NCBI RefSeq assembly: GCF_000685095.1
Contig: NZ_BAYE01000025.1
Span: forward strand, 1 to 64,000
Direction: 5' to 3'
DNA: 64,000 bases
DNA from: Paraburkholderia caledonica NBRC 102488
GTDB taxonomy: Bacteria > Pseudomonadota > Gammaproteobacteria > Burkholderiales > Burkholderiaceae
The position numbers were made by a program, and so were the translations under genes. Under the pieces are notes generated by a model. The model saw only the letters and a program-made list of their open reading frames with translations. It was not told the origin of the DNA and did no database searches. Shown piece after piece: positions 16,381-24,849 of this stretch (position 1 is its first letter; each line of letters opens with the position of its first letter).

Positions 16381-17652
16381 TTGACCGCTCACGCTTTGGA
16401 GAATGCGCCGCATGACATTGCTCGTGCAAAGCCGCGTGGCGACTCGATAGCACACGTGCTGCGCTCTGACGACGAAGCACTTCACACCGCGCAGGTACTC
16501 GCCGAACGTTTTGCGGTGGATGCCGCCCGCCGCGACAGCGAACGCATCTTGCCCGTCAAGGAACTCGACGCGTGTTCGCAAGCCGGCTTGTGGGCGATGA
16601 CGGTGCCGCGGGAGTATGGCGGCGCGCAAGTTTCCTACGCGACAGTCGCCCAGGTGTTTGCGATTCTGGCCGCCGCCGACCCGTCGATTGCCCAGATCCA
16701 GCAGAACCATAACAGTGCGGTGTTCTGGATCTGGAAGACGGGCAATGCGCAACAGCGCTCGTTCTTTCTCGGCGAAATTCTGCGCGGCGCGCGCTTCGGC
16801 AATGCGAACGTGGATGCCAACGTCTATGCGGGCGGTCTTGAATCGAGCGCTTCTGCTATGACCATCTTGCCGGTGCGCGACGGTTTCACTCTGTCCGGTC
16901 AGAAACTGTATTCGACCGGCGCCCTGTTTGCCGACTATGTATCGACGATCGGCCTGGACGAGCAAAGCCGTCGCATTGTTGCCGTCGTGCCAGCCGGATA
17001 CCCTGGCATGAAGATCATCGACGACTGGCAGAGCTTCGGTCAGAAGACCACCGCCAGCGGGACGGTGATCCTCGACCGCGTCTGGTTGCCCGCGCTCAAC
17101 GTACTGCCCATTCACCAGAGCTACGCGCTTTGGCCGCAAAACGCGGTGACCCAGATCAGCCACGTCGGAATCGATGCGGGCATTGCGCGCGCCGCAATCG
17201 ACGCGACCATCGCGTTCATTCGCGAACGCGACGCGGCGTCGGGCTCGCCATCCGGCGCCTCGCCGATTGCAAGCGCCGCGCTCGGCGGCGATCCGTATGT
17301 GATTCACCAGATCGGCGAACTGGTCACGCGACTGCACGCGGCAGAAGCGCTGATGGAGCGCGCGGGCCGCGAGATCGACCGCTGCCTCGCCGATACCACT
17401 CCGGACTCCATCGCTGCGGCTTCAATCGCGGTCGCGCAAGCGAAAGCATTGACCACCGAAATTGCGCTCGAAGCCAGCACGAGACTCTTTGAACTGGCCG
17501 GCACTCGTTCGACGCATCCGTCCTTCAACCTCGATCGGCATTGGCGAAATGCCCGCGTACATACGGTGCATGACCCGGTGCGCTGGAAGTACGCCGCAAT
17601 CGGCGACTTCTATCTGAACGGTGTGCGGCCGCCGGCCACCGGCAAGACCTGA
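16381..17652 (+). CDS. SfnB/DszC-like acyl-CoA-dehydrogenase-fold oxidoreductase
   Basis: The product resembles the SfnB family of sulfur-acquisition oxidoreductases and the flavin monooxygenase DszC. Visible marks are a helical N-terminal domain (ELDACSQAGLWAMTVPREYG), QIQQNHNSAVFWIW, a beta domain with LSGQKLYSTGALFADYV, IIDDWQSFGQKTTASGTVIL, and a C-terminal helical domain ending RHWRNARVHTVHDPVRWKYA. The frame is open from 16144, but the first 79 codons look non-coding. TTG at 16381, with CGGAG seven bases upstream, gives 423 residues, the normal size. TTG 16366 is an alternative. It heads a seven-gene plus operon and would oxygenate or dehydrogenate an organosulfur substrate using reduced flavin. 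Confidence 0.75.
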   Translation: MTAHALENAPHDIARAKPRGDSIAHVLRSDDEALHTAQVLAERFAVDAARRDSERILPVKELDACSQAGLWAMTVPREYGGAQVSYATVAQVFAILAAADPSIAQIQQNHNSAVFWIWKTGNAQQRSFFLGEILRGARFGNANVDANVYAGGLESSASAMTILPVRDGFTLSGQKLYSTGALFADYVSTIGLDEQSRRIVAVVPAGYPGMKIIDDWQSFGQKTTASGTVILDRVWLPALNVLPIHQSYALWPQNAVTQISHVGIDAGIARAAIDATIAFIRERDAASGSPSGASPIASAALGGDPYVIHQIGELVTRLHAAEALMERAGREIDRCLADTTPDSIAAASIAVAQAKALTTEIALEASTRLFELAGTRSTHPSFNLDRHWRNARVHTVHDPVRWKYAAIGDFYLNGVRPPATGKT

Positions 17653-17746
17653 CGTTCGGCGGCAGCACCATGCGCCTGGCGAATGTCCGCGAGCGGCGCG
17701 CGAGCCGTCTTTCATCTGCCTCACTCATTGCCCTGGAGAAACCCGC

Positions 17747-18709
17747 ATGCCGGGACGTCGTCACTTTCTTGCCGCCGGCGCCGCGCTGGCCGCATCTTCA
17801 TTGATTGCACCGATCCGCCCGGCATTCGCCACGGCCACGTCCCCGGACACGATCACGCTCGGTTTTCAGAAGACGGGCATACCGCTCGTCGCGCGCCAGT
17901 TGAAGGTCTTCGAAAAGCGTTTCGAGCCGCGCGGGGTCAAGGTGAACTGGCTGGAGTTTCCATCCGGCCTCGTGCTGTTGCAGGCACTCGACATGGGACA
18001 GATCGCATTCGGCAACTCCGGCAACGTCGGCTGCATTTTCCAGCAGGCAGCAGGCGGACGCATCGACTACATCGCCGCGCAGCCATCCGGGCCGAAAAGC
18101 GAGGGCATCCTCGTGAACGAACGCTCCGGCATTCGCAAGCTCGCCGACTTGCGCGGCAAGAAAGTCGCTTACGCGAAGGGCTCCAGTTCGCACGATCTCA
18201 TTGCCGCAGCGCTCGAACAGAATGGCGTGCGGCTCACGGATATCGACAGCATTTCGCTGAGCGCCGCCGACGCCGCGTTCGCCTATCACAGCGGCCACGT
18301 CGACGCGTGGGTGGTTTGGGACCCCTACTTCACGATCGCGCAGCAAAGCACGCCGTCGCGCGTGCTCGCCTATACCGGCGACATCAAGCCCACTTCCGGC
18401 TTCCTGCTCGCGAACAGCAGCTTCGCCGCCGCTCATCCTGAACTGGTCCGAGATTATGTGGATGGCTCAAAAGAGGCTGCCGCGTGGGCGAAAGCGCATC
18501 CCGCCGAGGTCACCGCCGCGCTCGCCAGCGCGACCGGCATCGCGCCCGACGTCATGGCGCTGGTGAACCGCAATGCGAGCTTCGACGTGACGGCACTCGA
18601 CGCTCCGCTGCTCGATGCGCAGCAGAACACGGCGGACCGGCTGTTCGCGCTCGGCCTGATTCCAAAGAAGGTGAATGTGCGCGACATCGTGTGGAAGGGT
18701 GAGACCTGA
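17747..18709 (+). CDS. Aliphatic sulfonate ABC substrate-binding protein (SsuA-like)
   Basis: The 320-residue periplasmic protein has a signal that starts MPGRRHFLAAGAALAAS, ending near FATA. A single RR makes Tat export possible but not certain. The start at 17747 has a GGAG site. The SsuA fold is shown by TITLGFQKTGIPLVARQLKV, GQIAFGNSGNVGCIFQQAAG, DLRGKKVAYAKGSSSHD and VDAWVVWDPYFTIAQ. No SsuB or SsuC is adjacent, so it must use a transporter encoded elsewhere, for example 39623-42337 or 2896-7468. Confidence 0.85.
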   Translation: MPGRRHFLAAGAALAASSLIAPIRPAFATATSPDTITLGFQKTGIPLVARQLKVFEKRFEPRGVKVNWLEFPSGLVLLQALDMGQIAFGNSGNVGCIFQQAAGGRIDYIAAQPSGPKSEGILVNERSGIRKLADLRGKKVAYAKGSSSHDLIAAALEQNGVRLTDIDSISLSAADAAFAYHSGHVDAWVVWDPYFTIAQQSTPSRVLAYTGDIKPTSGFLLANSSFAAAHPELVRDYVDGSKEAAAWAKAHPAEVTAALASATGIAPDVMALVNRNASFDVTALDAPLLDAQQNTADRLFALGLIPKKVNVRDIVWKGET

Positions 18710-18750
18710 CACGCGCAACGCCCGAGCCGAACTGCCACGTTTTTATACCG

Positions 18751-19977
18751 ATGACCGCAATGACCGCAATGACCGACACCATTCTCGCCGCCGCACCGCA
18801 AGCATCAGGACAAGCGCCGGACGCCACACCTTTCGTGCCGGTGCGCTCGCCTGCCGGGTTCCCTGACAGTCCTGTTGCGCGCGCACTCGAACAGCCGCTG
18901 CTGCTCGGGCTATTCCTGCCGATTCAGGCGGGCGGCTGGAGCGCATCGACGCTGCCGCGCACCACCGACTGGAACTTCGACTACAACCTGGCGCTCGTGC
19001 AGAAAGCCGAAAGCCTCGGTTTCGATCTGGTGTTCGCACTCTCGCAGTGGCTGCCCAAAGGCGGCTACGGCGGCGTGTTCAACGGCCAGGCGCTCGACTC
19101 CTTCATGTCGCTCGCAGCCATGACCGCGCGCACCGAAAAAATCATCCTGGTTGCGACGAGCCATGTGCTGTACGGACCGTGGCATCCGCTGCATTTCGCG
19201 AAGTTCTGCGCGACGCTCGATCACATTTCGAAGGGACGTTGGGGCATCAATGTGGTCACGGGGCATCGTGCCGTCGAACACGAGATGTTCGGCTGGCATC
19301 GCATTGAGCACGATCGCCGCTATGAACTGGCAAGCGAGTTCCTCGACGCCGTGCAACAGCTGTGGGCGCAGCCCGATAACTTCAGCTTCGCACCGCCGCT
19401 GTCGAACTGGCGGCTCGACAAGGCGTTCGTCACGCCGAAGCCGCAATTCGGCCGACCGTTGCTCGTCAATGCGACGGGCTCCGATGCGGGCATCGACTTC
19501 GCCGCCCGCTATTCCGACGTGGTGTTCATCACGAGTCCGGCGGGCTCGGAAATCGAAGCCGCGCTCGCCGCGTTGCCCGCACACACGGCGCGGGTGAAGG
19601 CCACCGCCGCGAAGTACGGCCGCACGATCCGCACGCTCATCAATCCCATGGTGATTTGCCGCGAAACGGCGGCCGAAGCGCTGGCCTATCGCGACGCGAT
19701 CATCGCGCACGGCGACGAAGGCAGCTTCCATCGCTTCGAGAGCGACGCGCACGCCTGGCGCGGCAACGCCGAACAGCGCAATCAGGCGGCCGCGCGGGCG
19801 GTGGGCGGCAACATTTCGATTGTCGGTTCGCCGCAGCAGATCGCCGACTACATTGTGCGGCTTCATCGAGCGGGCATCGACGGCGTGCAATTGAGCTTCT
19901 TCGATTTCGAGCCGGACCTCGAATTCTTCGGCGCACGCGTGCTGCCGTTATTGCGCGAAGCCGGTCTGCGCCATTGA
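18751..19977 (+). CDS. LLM-class flavin-dependent monooxygenase (SfnG/SsuD-like)
   Basis: The 408-residue luciferase-like monooxygenase resembles dimethyl-sulfone monooxygenase SfnG and the related RutA/SsuD group. It shows LGLFLPIQAGGWSASTLPRT, the FDLVFALSQW loop, HPLHFAKFCATLDHISKGRW then GINVVTGH, and HRIEHDRRYELASEFLDAV. It differs from the NtaA-type enzymes at 7465 and 12302. The 5' end carries two copies of ATGACCGCA followed by ATGACCGAC, giving three in-frame starts (18751, 18760, 18769) and no clear ribosome site. Predicted reaction: FMNH2- and O2-dependent C-S cleavage giving sulfinate or sulfite. Its downstream neighbour is a DszB-like desulfinase. Confidence 0.8.
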   Translation: MTAMTAMTDTILAAAPQASGQAPDATPFVPVRSPAGFPDSPVARALEQPLLLGLFLPIQAGGWSASTLPRTTDWNFDYNLALVQKAESLGFDLVFALSQWLPKGGYGGVFNGQALDSFMSLAAMTARTEKIILVATSHVLYGPWHPLHFAKFCATLDHISKGRWGINVVTGHRAVEHEMFGWHRIEHDRRYELASEFLDAVQQLWAQPDNFSFAPPLSNWRLDKAFVTPKPQFGRPLLVNATGSDAGIDFAARYSDVVFITSPAGSEIEAALAALPAHTARVKATAAKYGRTIRTLINPMVICRETAAEALAYRDAIIAHGDEGSFHRFESDAHAWRGNAEQRNQAAARAVGGNISIVGSPQQIADYIVRLHRAGIDGVQLSFFDFEPDLEFFGARVLPLLREAGLRH

Positions 19978-20023
19978 TCTGGAAACCCGTTCCCCGCTTT
20001 CTCCTTACTTCATGGTGAGACGC

Positions 20024-21091
20024 ATGAGCCGACTCTGGTACACCCGCTGCCCCGCCCCCACGCCGTTCGGCATTGCCGTACAAAAGGGCTGGCTCGACGA
20101 AGAATTCGCCGCCGATGGCATCGACGTCAAGGCGCTGCAAGACGCCGACGACCCCGCTATTCGCCGCTCGCATTTCACGCATACGCAGCCGTGGTCGTTT
20201 CGCCAGGGCGGCAACATCCCCGCCCTGTGGGCGCGCTCGCAAGGCAGCGATACGCGGTTGATCGGCCTGACGTGGGTCGACGAATTCCAGGCGCTGATCA
20301 CGCTCGACCGTCAACTGCATGCAAGCGCCGACGCGCTCGCGGGTCGCCGCTTCGGCCTGCCGCGTAATACGCGCGCAAGCGTCGTCGATTTCGACCGCGC
20401 GACCGCGCTACGCGGCTTCGGCTCGCTGCTCGGGGCGATTGGTGCAACGGTCGCGGACGTCCAGCTCGTCGATTTGCCGCATACGCCGCGCGGGCTCGAA
20501 GACGCCAAACCACCCATCGACGCGCCGCTCGCGACCTGGCTCGACGCGCAGCGCTCGCACGAATTCGCGCGCGAAGCCGAAGCGTTGCTGCGCGGCGAAG
20601 CCGATGTCGTGTTCGTGAAAGGGGCGACCGGACTCGATATCGCCAACCTGCTGAATGCAAAGATCCTCGTGGATATCAGCGCACAACCGAACCGGCTGCT
20701 ACACGCGAACAACGGCACGCCGCGCCCGCTGACCGTGGACGCGCAATTGCTGCGTGAGCGCCCCGACCTGGTCGAACGGGTACTCGCGCGCACGCTCGAT
20801 ACGGGCGAGTGGGCGCAAGGCCACGCAAACGAAGTCTCGCACTATGTGGCTCGCGAAACGCGCAGCGCCGAACACTGGGTTCAGCGTGCCTATCCCGGCG
20901 GATTGCATCGACAGTTGCAGATCGGTCTCGATCCTCAGGCACTCTCGGCGCTCTCCGACTTCAAGCAGTTCCTGTTCACGTCCGGCTTCATTCCAACCGA
21001 CTTCGACTTCGACGCGTGGATCGACCCCGAGCCATTGCGCGGTGCGCGGGCGCGACGTGATGCAACGGCATCGGCATCGGCTTCCGTCTGA
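20024..21091 (+). CDS. DszB-like desulfinase / periplasmic-binding-protein fold without signal peptide
   Basis: The 355-residue product has no signal peptide although its fold is that of SsuA-type binding proteins. It matches DszB, the 2'-hydroxybiphenyl-2-sulfinate desulfinase. The residues known to be essential in DszB (Cys27, His60, Arg70) appear here as C in WYTRCPAPTPFG, H in SHFTHTQPWSF and R ten residues later in SFRQGGNIPAL, with the H-to-R spacing unchanged. GRRFGLPRNTRASV and a C-terminal QFLFTSGFIPTDFDFDAW also fit. The ATG at 20024 was chosen over 20012 because GGTGAG lies upstream of it. It would cleave an aryl or alkyl sulfinate to sulfite in the cytoplasm. The LLM monooxygenase gene precedes it. 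Confidence 0.7.
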   Translation: MSRLWYTRCPAPTPFGIAVQKGWLDEEFAADGIDVKALQDADDPAIRRSHFTHTQPWSFRQGGNIPALWARSQGSDTRLIGLTWVDEFQALITLDRQLHASADALAGRRFGLPRNTRASVVDFDRATALRGFGSLLGAIGATVADVQLVDLPHTPRGLEDAKPPIDAPLATWLDAQRSHEFAREAEALLRGEADVVFVKGATGLDIANLLNAKILVDISAQPNRLLHANNGTPRPLTVDAQLLRERPDLVERVLARTLDTGEWAQGHANEVSHYVARETRSAEHWVQRAYPGGLHRQLQIGLDPQALSALSDFKQFLFTSGFIPTDFDFDAWIDPEPLRGARARRDATASASASV

Positions 21092-21130
21092 GGCGCTGCC
21101 ATTTCTTTTCTCTTTCTATCGAACCGTAAG

Positions 21131-22756
21131 ATGCTTGCTCTCATCTCGCAGGCGGCGCGGCGTCGCCGTGCCACCTCGTTGTTTCGCAGCGCGCTCGGAC
21201 TCGGCACCGCCCTGCTGGTCTCGCTGTCGTCCTCATCCGCCAGCGCGCAGACGCCTGTTCGCGGCGGCACGCTGAACTTCGTCGTCACACCTGAACCGAC
21301 CGCGCTGGTGGATCTCGCCACGACCGCGACCAACGTGCTGAAGGTGAGCCCGAAAGTTGTCGAAGGACTGCTCGAATACGACTTCCGGCTTCAGCCGAAG
21401 CCGTCGCTAGCCACCTCGTGGGAGATTAGCGACGACAGCCGAAAGTACGTGTTCCATCTGCGACACGGCGTAAAATGGCACGACGGCCAGCCGTTCACCT
21501 CCGCCATTGTCGCCTATTCGCTCCAGACGCTCAGGCAGGTGCATCCCCGCGCCAAAACCACCTTCGCGAATGTGACCGCCATTACGACGCCCGATCCGTA
21601 CACGGTGGTCATCGCGCTGTCGAAGCCCGCGCCATATCTGATCAAGGCGTTTTCTTCGTCCGAGACGCCGATTGTGCCGAGGCATCTGTACGAAGGCACC
21701 GACCCGCTGACCAACCCGGCCAACAACGCGCCGATCGGCACGGGTCCGTTCCGCTTCGTCAAATGGGTGCGCGGCAGCTACGTCGAATACGCGCGCAACG
21801 ACGACTACTGGGACAAAGCCAAGCCGTACCTGGACAAGATCGTCGTCAAGATCATTACCGATCCTGCGGCGCGTACCGTCGCCTTCGAAGACGGCTCGAT
21901 CGATCTGAGCGGCGACACGCCGGTGCCGCTGTCCGACCTCGCGCGGCTGAAGAATAGCCCGAAGCTCGCACTCGACTCGCGCGGCTACGAGTTTCAGGCC
22001 GGCGTCACCCGCATCGAATTCAACCTCGACAATCCAGTATTGAAGAATCTGCAGGTTCGCCAGGCGATTGCATCGGCGATCGATCGAGAAGTGATTCGCA
22101 AAGTGATTTTCTACGGCTACCCAACGCCGCTCGCCAGCCCGATCATTCCGACGAACCCCTATTACGACCCAGCGCCCACGCCGTATCCGTACAACGTGGA
22201 ACATGCCAACGCACTTCTGGATGCGGCCGGTTTTCCGCGCAAGGCCGACGGCACACGTTTCGCGCTGACGGTCGATCCGTTGCCGATCGGCGAGTTGCCC
22301 ACTCGCACCGCCGCCTATGTGAAGTCGGCGCTCGCCCGGGTCGGCATTGCGGTCACCGTGCGCAGCCAGGACCTGCCCGCGTATCTGAAGCGGATCTACA
22401 CCGACCGCGACTTCGATTTTTCGATCAACGGGATGAGCAATCTGTTCGATCCCGTGGTCGGCGTCGCGCGCCTCTACACAACCGACAACTTCCGGCGCGG
22501 CGTGCCGTTCACGAACGGCTCGCACTACAGCAATCCGCAGATCGACCAACTGTTCGCACAGGTAGCCGAGGAGACGGACGAGGCGAAGCGCAAGCAGCTT
22601 TTCTCGCAGATCCAGCAGATTCTGGAGCGCGACCTGCCCGATCTGAACCTCGTCGCGCCGCAATACCTGACCGTGTACTCGCGCGCGGTTCACAACCATA
22701 CGACTGGCCCGGACGGCGTATCGGCGAGCTTCGCCGACGTCTGGCTGCAACGTTGA
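21131..22756 (+). CDS. Peptide/nickel-type ABC substrate-binding protein (SBP_bac_5 family), copy 2
   Basis: The 541-residue product has an N-terminal Sec signal (SALGLGTALLVSLSSSSASA) and a DppA/OppA fold: GGTLNFVVTPEPTALV, GVKWHDGQPFTSAIVAYS, VHPRAKTTFANVTAI, PIGTGPFRFVKWVRGSYVEY and FNLDNPVLKNLQVRQAIASA. It is a close paralogue of the proteins at 13803 and 28626. It lies inside the desulfurisation operon, 39 bases after the DszB-like gene, with no permease next to it on this strand. It probably supplies substrate to the Dpp-like permeases at 26595-28612. Confidence 0.85.
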   Translation: MLALISQAARRRRATSLFRSALGLGTALLVSLSSSSASAQTPVRGGTLNFVVTPEPTALVDLATTATNVLKVSPKVVEGLLEYDFRLQPKPSLATSWEISDDSRKYVFHLRHGVKWHDGQPFTSAIVAYSLQTLRQVHPRAKTTFANVTAITTPDPYTVVIALSKPAPYLIKAFSSSETPIVPRHLYEGTDPLTNPANNAPIGTGPFRFVKWVRGSYVEYARNDDYWDKAKPYLDKIVVKIITDPAARTVAFEDGSIDLSGDTPVPLSDLARLKNSPKLALDSRGYEFQAGVTRIEFNLDNPVLKNLQVRQAIASAIDREVIRKVIFYGYPTPLASPIIPTNPYYDPAPTPYPYNVEHANALLDAAGFPRKADGTRFALTVDPLPIGELPTRTAAYVKSALARVGIAVTVRSQDLPAYLKRIYTDRDFDFSINGMSNLFDPVVGVARLYTTDNFRRGVPFTNGSHYSNPQIDQLFAQVAEETDEAKRKQLFSQIQQILERDLPDLNLVAPQYLTVYSRAVHNHTTGPDGVSASFADVWLQR

Positions 22757-22792
22757 AACGACCTCGACTCACTCTGACGGAACTGCACTCAT

Positions 22793-23845
22793 ATGGAATA
22801 CAGACAACTCGGCCGCAGCGGCATCAAGGTTTCCGCACTCACGCTCGGCACGATGATGTTCGGCGGCCTGACCGACGAAACCACCTCCGCGCGCATCATC
22901 GACCAGGCGCTGGAGCAAGGCGTCAATTCGATCGACACCGCGGATGTCTACGGCAAAGGCGAATCGGAACGCGTAGTGGGCCGCGCGATTGCCGCGCAGC
23001 GCGAACGCTGGGTACTCGCGACAAAATTCGCCAACCCGCTCGACGAGCGCGATGTGAACGCGCGAGGCGCGTCGCGCAAACACATCACATGCGCGGTCGA
23101 AGCGAGCCTCACGCGCCTCGGCACCGACTATATCGACGTGCTGTACCTGCATCGCGAAGATCATCAGACGCCTGTGGAAGAAACCGTGCGCGCGCTGAAC
23201 GACCTGATTCGCGCTGGCAAGCTGCGCTACTACGGCCTGTCGAATCATCGGGCGTGGAAGATCGCCGAATTTGCGCATACGGCGCAGACCCTCGGACTCG
23301 ACGCGCCGGTCGCAAGTCAGCCGCTCTACAACATCGCAAACCGTCAGGCCGAAGCCGAACAGTTGACGGCGGCGTATCGCTACGGTCTCGGCGTGATCTC
23401 GTACAGTCCCCTCGCACGCGGCGTGTTGACTGGCAAATACGAGCCCGGCGCGACGCCTCATGCGGACACGCGCGCGGGCCGCAGCGACAGGCGTCTGCAT
23501 CAGACCGAGTGGCGGCCCGAATCGATCGAACTGGCACGGCGAGTGCATGAGCACGCGCGGGCACGCGGACTGTCGGCGGGTCAATTCGCGCTCGCGTGGG
23601 TGCTCAATAGCCGCTACATCAGCTCGACCATTGCCGGTCCGCGCACCGAGGCGCAGTGGCAGGACTATCTGCCGGCGCTCCGCTACCGCTTGAGCGCGGA
23701 AGACGAAGCATTCGTCGATTCGCTCGTTACCACGGGCCATCCATCAACGCCGGGTTTCAACGATCCGGGGCATCCGTTCTTCGGGCGTCCTGTTCGTCAT
23801 GGCGACACAACGCAGGACGGCAACGCTCCGCTCCAACGCAGCTAG
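22793..23845 (+). CDS. Aldo/keto reductase
   Basis: The 350-residue NADPH-dependent oxidoreductase has the AKR tetrad visible as D48 and Y53 (SIDTADVYGKGESE), K78 (ATKFAN) and H120 (VLYLHRED). Later comes GLSNHRAWKIAE, and the coenzyme segment is near SPLARGVLTGKY. It resembles the AKR11/YajO-type group. In this operon it could reduce the aldehyde or ketone left after oxidative desulfurisation. The last 30 residues (HGDTTQDGNAPLQRS at the end) are an unusual hydrophilic tail. Confidence 0.85.
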   Translation: MEYRQLGRSGIKVSALTLGTMMFGGLTDETTSARIIDQALEQGVNSIDTADVYGKGESERVVGRAIAAQRERWVLATKFANPLDERDVNARGASRKHITCAVEASLTRLGTDYIDVLYLHREDHQTPVEETVRALNDLIRAGKLRYYGLSNHRAWKIAEFAHTAQTLGLDAPVASQPLYNIANRQAEAEQLTAAYRYGLGVISYSPLARGVLTGKYEPGATPHADTRAGRSDRRLHQTEWRPESIELARRVHEHARARGLSAGQFALAWVLNSRYISSTIAGPRTEAQWQDYLPALRYRLSAEDEAFVDSLVTTGHPSTPGFNDPGHPFFGRPVRHGDTTQDGNAPLQRS

Positions 23846-23874
23846 CTCCATTCACTCTTTCGCAATCCACCGTC

Positions 23875-24744
23875 ATGCACAAACGCATTGCTTTACAACC
23901 TATCCACCGCAAGATGGTCGGCGCTGCGCTCGTCGCGCTGCTGCTGGCCGGTTCCATCGACGCGCCTGTGCTTGCCGCCACGAGTGCCGACAACAAGACC
24001 GTAGCGCGCGAACTGCGCGTCGGCTTCGTTCCCGGACCCTATGCGGACGAATTCAAGGCGGGCGTCGAGCCGCAACTGCGCAGGAGGGGCTACACGATCC
24101 GATACATCGAGTTCAGCACCGGGCTCGAGGCGAACCAGGCCGTCTATCGTGGCGAAATCGTCGCGGATGTGATGCAACACGAGGTCTACCTGAAGTCATA
24201 TAACGACCGCAACGGGACCGACCTGGTCGGTGTGGTGCAAGTGCCAACGCCGCCAATGGGACTCTATTCGACGCGCCATCGTTCGCTAGCCGAGGTGAAG
24301 CCGGGCGCGCGTGTCGCGGTGCCTAACGATCCGGTGAATCTCGAACGCGCGCTCAAGATTCTGCAACGGATAGGATGGATCAAAATCAAACCGAATTCGA
24401 ATCCGGTGGACGTAACCGAGCGCGACGTCATCGCTAATCCGGCCGGCATCAAGCTGGTTCCGCTGGAGTCGGCGCAGGCGCCGCGCGCACTCGACGACGT
24501 GGACTATGCTGCGATTCAGGGCAATTTCGCGATTTTCAGCGGTCACAAGCTGACCGATGCGCTCGCGCTCGAACAGATGACGCCGCCGTATATCAACCAG
24601 GTGGTCGTGAAGGCCGCGAATCGAAGCGCGAAGCCGACGCAGGATATTGTCGAGGCGTATCAGTCGGCGGAGTTCCAGCAGGCGATCCGTGGCAATCACT
24701 TCTACGACGGATTCCGGTTGCCAGCCTATTTCGGTAGCGAGTAA
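23875..24744 (+). CDS. metQ: MetQ/NlpA-family substrate-binding protein
   Basis: The 289-residue product has a signal sequence (residues 1-32, LLLAGSIDAPVLAA) without an obvious lipobox. It has the NlpA/MetQ fold: RVGFVPGPYADEFKAGVEPQ, IEFSTGLEANQAV, DVMQHEVYLKSYN, GARVAVPNDPVNLERALKIL and AIQGNFAIFSGH. Family members bind methionine or related thioethers for a MetNI importer. The open frame starts at 23656 inside the previous gene. ATG 23875 is the natural start. It is the last gene of the operon before a strong terminator. No metN or metI is in the window. Confidence 0.8.
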   Translation: MHKRIALQPIHRKMVGAALVALLLAGSIDAPVLAATSADNKTVARELRVGFVPGPYADEFKAGVEPQLRRRGYTIRYIEFSTGLEANQAVYRGEIVADVMQHEVYLKSYNDRNGTDLVGVVQVPTPPMGLYSTRHRSLAEVKPGARVAVPNDPVNLERALKILQRIGWIKIKPNSNPVDVTERDVIANPAGIKLVPLESAQAPRALDDVDYAAIQGNFAIFSGHKLTDALALEQMTPPYINQVVVKAANRSAKPTQDIVEAYQSAEFQQAIRGNHFYDGFRLPAYFGSE

Positions 24745-24754
24745 GGGCGAGTGT

Positions 24755-24806
24755 CGAAGACGGCGCGCGTGGGGTAGCCAACGCGCCGTCTTCGCTGATC
24801 AGTTTT
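24755..24806. terminator. Bidirectional intrinsic terminator
   Basis: CGAAGACGGCGCG (24755-24767) pairs perfectly with CGCGCCGTCTTCG (24782-24794) around a 14-base loop. A TTTT run follows eight bases later. It separates the convergent metQ-like gene and the fused Dpp-type ATPase gene. Confidence 0.75.
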
Positions 24807-24849
24807 CGCGCGTCACAAACATGCGAGCGAGTAACTAACCGCGCGCGCC

